From contig JAYZDP010000072.1 of NCBI GenBank assembly GCA_036337765.1, positions 1 to 24,776 of the forward strand: 24,776 bases of DNA, given 5' to 3'. The notes beneath the pieces were generated by a model. The model worked only from the letters and a program-made list of their open reading frames with translations, had not been told where the DNA came from and made no database searches. This DNA comes from JAYZDP01 sp036337765 (GTDB taxonomy: Bacteria > Acidobacteriota > Thermoanaerobaculia > Multivoradales > Multivoraceae). This document shows positions 22,244-24,776 of the stretch, one piece after another (within the stretch, counting starts at the first letter, position 1; every line of letters starts with the position of its first letter). Both the position numbers and the translations under genes were made by a program.

Positions 22244-23589
22244 GTCGCCACCCAGCGGTCGAGGAGTTGGTGGAAGTGGCGTAGCTTCGACTCCTGGTAG
22301 CGGGCCAGCGTTACCCGACCGGTGGCACTCGATTCGACCCCACGCTGGACCTGCGGCAGGTTGATCGTGTCTTGATTGAACACCCGGGCAAGAAGACCGA
22401 GCTCGGGGGCGTGGGTCCAATCTTCGTCCTCACCGAGCCAGTGCACCGGGGCCGGAGGCGGGCGCTTGCCGCGAAACGGAGCGAGGTACATGACCTCCAT
22501 GATCGAGCGGCGAGGATTGTCGCCGAGGGGACGAAAGCGGTAGCAGATCCGGTTGTAGGCCCCCCAGGGGTGAAAGTTGGGGAACAGGGTGTAGTAGAAC
22601 GAATCCACCATCTCGGCGTCCGACAGCTCGGCCGTGTCGGGCACGGTGGCCTGGAGTCGCATCCGGCTCAACTGAGCCAATGTGCTGCGCGCGGTCTTGC
22701 CCTCGGCCACTTCGACCGCTGCCGCCGAGTCGAGGCTTCGTCCCGTGGCGGAGTCGAGCATGTCCTGCTCGCTGGTGGCGTCGACGACATGCGGGCTCGG
22801 CGTCATGTTGGGCGTGATCGCGCGGCTGAAGTTCTCCCAACAGTCGTACTGGGAGTTCGCGTCGCCGATCCCGGCAAGCAGCTGCGGGTGGGTGGTGATC
22901 ACATGGTAGGCCTCCATGAAGGCCTCCTGTGCGATCTTCCAGTTGCAGTCGAGCACCTTGGCGACGTGGGACTCCTTGTAGCGCTTCTCGAGCGGCCAGC
23001 GCTCGAAATGCTCGGGGAGAGCACCGAGGTACGACTCGAGCGGCTCGGCGTCTGCCTCCATGTTTACGAACACGAATCCTCCCCAGAGCCCGACCCGAAG
23101 CTCTGGAAGGTGGTAGTCGTCACGGTGCACACTCGGAAAGTCCCAGCGACAGGGGACTTCGGCCAGACTTCCGTCGAGCTGCCAAGTCCAGCCGTGGAAG
23201 GGGCAGCGGATCTCTGCCGACCGGCCTTCAAAATCGCGCAGACGGCGGCCGCGGTGCAGGCAGACGTTGTGAAACGCCTGGATCCGATCGACGGCCGATC
23301 GAACGACGAGGATCGACATGAGACCGATGTCGTAGACCGTGTGATCGCCGACTTCCGGGATCTCCTCCTCGCGACACGCCATCTGCCAGGCCCTTTTCCA
23401 CACACGCTCCATCTCGAGCTGGTGAAACTCGGGAGAGAAGTAGCGCTCGACCCCGACCGTCTGTTCTTCCGATGAAAGCGGGGAGCAGCTCCGCAAGACC
23501 TCCGGGATCGATCGCGTGTCCTGGTCGAGCAGCTCCTGGTAGGTGACGCCGCTGGAGCGATCCGGCTCGATGGGGCTGGAGATGGTCAT
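22240..23589 (-). CDS. Rieske non-haem iron oxygenase, alpha subunit (first of pair)
   Basis: A 449-residue alpha subunit. The Rieske centre is C110-x-H112 (FHNVCLHRGRRL) and C129-x2-H132 (IRCPFHGWTW). The catalytic iron site lies in NWKIAQEAFMEAYHVITTHP with H229 and H234, and the C-terminal Asp is in VFNQDTINLPQVQRG. It has a longer N-terminus and a mid-protein insertion (about 255-320) compared with the second copy. The two share the fold but differ in length and sequence, so they are not a recent duplication. It starts 19 nt after the SDR stop with a weak GAGAG leader, and its stop overlaps the ferredoxin reading frame. The substrate is unknown; the operon suggests an aromatic, terpenoid or steroid-like acid. 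Confidence 0.94.
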   Translation of the reverse strand: MTISSPIEPDRSSGVTYQELLDQDTRSIPEVLRSCSPLSSEEQTVGVERYFSPEFHQLEMERVWKRAWQMACREEEIPEVGDHTVYDIGLMSILVVRSAVDRIQAFHNVCLHRGRRLRDFEGRSAEIRCPFHGWTWQLDGSLAEVPCRWDFPSVHRDDYHLPELRVGLWGGFVFVNMEADAEPLESYLGALPEHFERWPLEKRYKESHVAKVLDCNWKIAQEAFMEAYHVITTHPQLLAGIGDANSQYDCWENFSRAITPNMTPSPHVVDATSEQDMLDSATGRSLDSAAAVEVAEGKTARSTLAQLSRMRLQATVPDTAELSDAEMVDSFYYTLFPNFHPWGAYNRICYRFRPLGDNPRRSIMEVMYLAPFRGKRPPPAPVHWLGEDEDWTHAPELGLLARVFNQDTINLPQVQRGVESSATGRVTLARYQESKLRHFHQLLDRWVAT

Positions 23590-23608
23590 GTCAGGCTCTC
23601 GCCGCGGC

Positions 23609-24367
23609 TCACCAGCTCACCCGTTTGGTGAAGCCACCGTCGGCGACGAGGTTTGATCCGGTGATGAGGCTCGCGGCCGGGCTGGCGAGGAAGGCGACCG
23701 TCCTCGCGACCTCTTCCGGTGTCCCCATGCGCCCGATGGCGCACTGTCGCAGGGCCCCCTCGTAGATCTTCGGCATGGTCTCCTGAATCATCTGCCAGTT
23801 GCCACCCTCGAAGAAGACCGGCCCAGGGGACACGACGTTGACCCGGATGCCCTTGGACGCCAGCGCCTGAGACAGATCCGAGGCATGAGCGATCATGGCC
23901 GCCTTCATCGCGTTGTAGGGCTGCGGTACGCCGAGGTACTCGAGCGCGGCCGTCGACGAGATGAACACCACCGACGCGGCGTCCGACTCGGTGAGCATGG
24001 GTACGGCGGCCTCCACGGCTCGCACGGCTCCCATCATGTCGATCTCGAAGTTCGCCTGCCATGCCGACTCGCCGGTGCCCGCACCCCCGCTGGCATTGCA
24101 GATCACGACATCGAGACCGCCCATCGAGTCGCCGGCAGCGGTCACGAACTCCCTGAGCGCCTCGCCTTCGCCCACGTCCACGACCTTGGAGAAGACCGTG
24201 ACACCGCGTGCCTCCAGGTCACCGTGAGCCTTCTGCAGTCCCTCCTCCCCTCGCGCGCAGATCGCGACGTCGGCGCCCAGGTCCGCGAGCTGTTGGGCGA
24301 TCGCCAGCCCGATTCCTCGGCTGGCCGCGGTGACGAGTGCCTTCCGGCCGTTCAGTCCCAGGTCCAT
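23609..24367 (-). CDS. SDR-family oxidoreductase, first gene of the Rieske operon
   Basis: A 252-residue SDR from the ATG at 24367 (AGGAG 8 nt upstream, then MDLGLNGRKALVTAASRGIG). The nucleotide motif is TAASRGIG, NASGG replaces the usual NNAG, the catalytic Ser lies in VFISSTAALE, and YNAMK gives Tyr and Lys. The ending ASLITGSNLVADGGFTKRV is the FabG-like closing motif. Arg in ICARGEEGL after the second strand suggests NADP. It probably oxidises the alcohol or diol made by the oxygenases. The frame stays open for at least another 94 codons upstream, described separately. Five genes follow with gaps of 19 nt or less, forming one operon. Confidence 0.9.
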   Translation of the reverse strand: MDLGLNGRKALVTAASRGIGLAIAQQLADLGADVAICARGEEGLQKAHGDLEARGVTVFSKVVDVGEGEALREFVTAAGDSMGGLDVVICNASGGAGTGESAWQANFEIDMMGAVRAVEAAVPMLTESDAASVVFISSTAALEYLGVPQPYNAMKAAMIAHASDLSQALASKGIRVNVVSPGPVFFEGGNWQMIQETMPKIYEGALRQCAIGRMGTPEEVARTVAFLASPAASLITGSNLVADGGFTKRVSW

Positions 24368-24649
24368 GATGCCCGCTCCTTTGTCGTTCTCGGGGTCTGC
24401 CACGAAGTGCGGTACCGGATGTGCGGCCGCTGTTCGTGGCGCACCCCCATTGTTCGCCGACCTGGAGGGCAGCTGTGGACCGCCGATCCAGTTGATGAAA
24501 TGTTGGTCGGCCTCGCGTAGCTCACCTGAATGCCATCTCCCGTCTGCGTGGAAGAGACCCTCGGCGCCGTTCTCCTCGACACGCACGAGACCGTCGTCAG
24601 CCAGCTCGTAGGTTCCGCCCGTCAATGCGTGCCGCAGCTTCAACAGCAA
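24368..24649 (-). other. Open, protein-like stretch in frame with the SDR; possible small gene or N-terminal extension
   Basis: From a TTG at 24649, with GGAG 3 nt upstream, 94 codons run without a stop into the SDR gene. The first two thirds look like genuine protein: LTGGTYELADDGLVRVEENG, then EGLFHADGRWHSGELREADQ and NWIGGPQLP. The last third (SRSANNGGAPRTAAAHP) looks like non-coding sequence. This may be a small gene that lost its stop, or an N-terminal domain fused to the SDR. I do not recognise the family. No other gene is visible in 24650-24776; the frame stays open to the window edge there, but the sequence is low-complexity. Confidence 0.35.
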
Positions 24650-24776
24650 GGTCTCCAGCTCGATTCTAGGCTGTCGACGCCGTCTCTGGGACGACTTTGG
24701 CGAAGCGTCATCGCTCGAGGCGCTCGTCGGCGCGCACCCACCAGCCTGGCCCGATGGGCGATGGCCAGCCCGCCGG

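Noticed and set aside
22372..23475. A 367-codon plus-strand open frame opposite Rieske 1
   Set aside because: It is antisense to a clear Rieske gene and has no motifs; high GC leaves few stops in this frame.
1..24776. tRNA, rRNA, CRISPR arrays, insertion sequences, phage or toxin-antitoxin genes
   Set aside because: I saw no cloverleaf-like, repeat-spacer, transposase or integrase pattern in any gap or frame.

Overview
The window is GC-rich, gene-dense bacterial DNA. Shine-Dalgarno leaders, short gaps, 1-4 nt stop/start overlaps and many Sec-type signal peptides are visible. It contains no rRNA, tRNA, CRISPR array, transposase or phylogenetic marker gene. The gene families suggest an uncultured Gram-negative catabolic generalist, for example a Myxococcota, Binatota, Acidobacteriota or similar lineage. 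Those families are a DUF1587/1592/1588/1585 cytochrome-type protein, NIPSNAP proteins, F420-type LLM and split-barrel flavoproteins, paired Rieske oxygenases and secreted proteins with an RTPSGRPDLSG motif. This placement is inference only.

Layout. (1) 37-2242, plus strand: a secreted protein of unknown function, an NTF2-like protein of unusual composition, and an apparently exported carboxymuconolactone-decarboxylase-like protein. (2) 2258-4101, minus strand: a secreted lipocalin-like protein translationally coupled to an exported PQQ-type beta-propeller. (3) 4234-8290, plus strand: a double-hotdog MaoC-like protein, a secreted NIPSNAP protein and an 826-residue DUF1592-family c-type cytochrome-like protein. 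(4) 8327-11926, plus strand: a three-gene module of an AGXT2L/ETNPPL-type PLP enzyme, an APH-fold small-molecule kinase overlapping it by 8 nt, and a CmcJ/NvfI-type oxygenase. (5) 11959-15198, minus strand: an alpha/beta-hydrolase-fold protein with Ala in place of the nucleophile, an LLM flavin/F420 oxidoreductase, a DUF1801 gene broken by one amber codon, and a paralogue of the first gene. A frameshifted remnant of an S9-peptidase beta-propeller lies just upstream of that paralogue. (6) 15558-17782, plus strand: a secreted NTF2-like protein, a 26-codon ORF and a CaiC/FadD-like acyl-CoA ligase with distinct leucine codon use. A NIPSNAP gene converges on the ligase. (7) 18234-19978, plus strand: an SRPBCC-PNPOx fusion coupled to an SDR. 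(8) 19981-24367, minus strand: a compact operon of SDR, Rieske alpha 1, small ferredoxin, Rieske alpha 2 and an enoyl-CoA hydratase-like protein.

How it may work together. The Rieske operon (oxygenation, dehydrogenation, crotonase chemistry) plus the CoA ligase and MaoC-like protein suggests ring or side-chain oxidation and beta-oxidation-like breakdown of a hydrophobic acid. The kinase, phospholyase-like enzyme and oxygenase suggest a separate amino-alcohol route of hydroxylation, phosphorylation and elimination. No substrate can be read from the sequence. The strongest oddities are the amber-interrupted DUF1801 gene, the nucleophile-less hydrolase, the SRPBCC-PNPOx fusion, the ferredoxin with no ATG/GTG/TTG start, and the kinase-lyase-oxygenase module.
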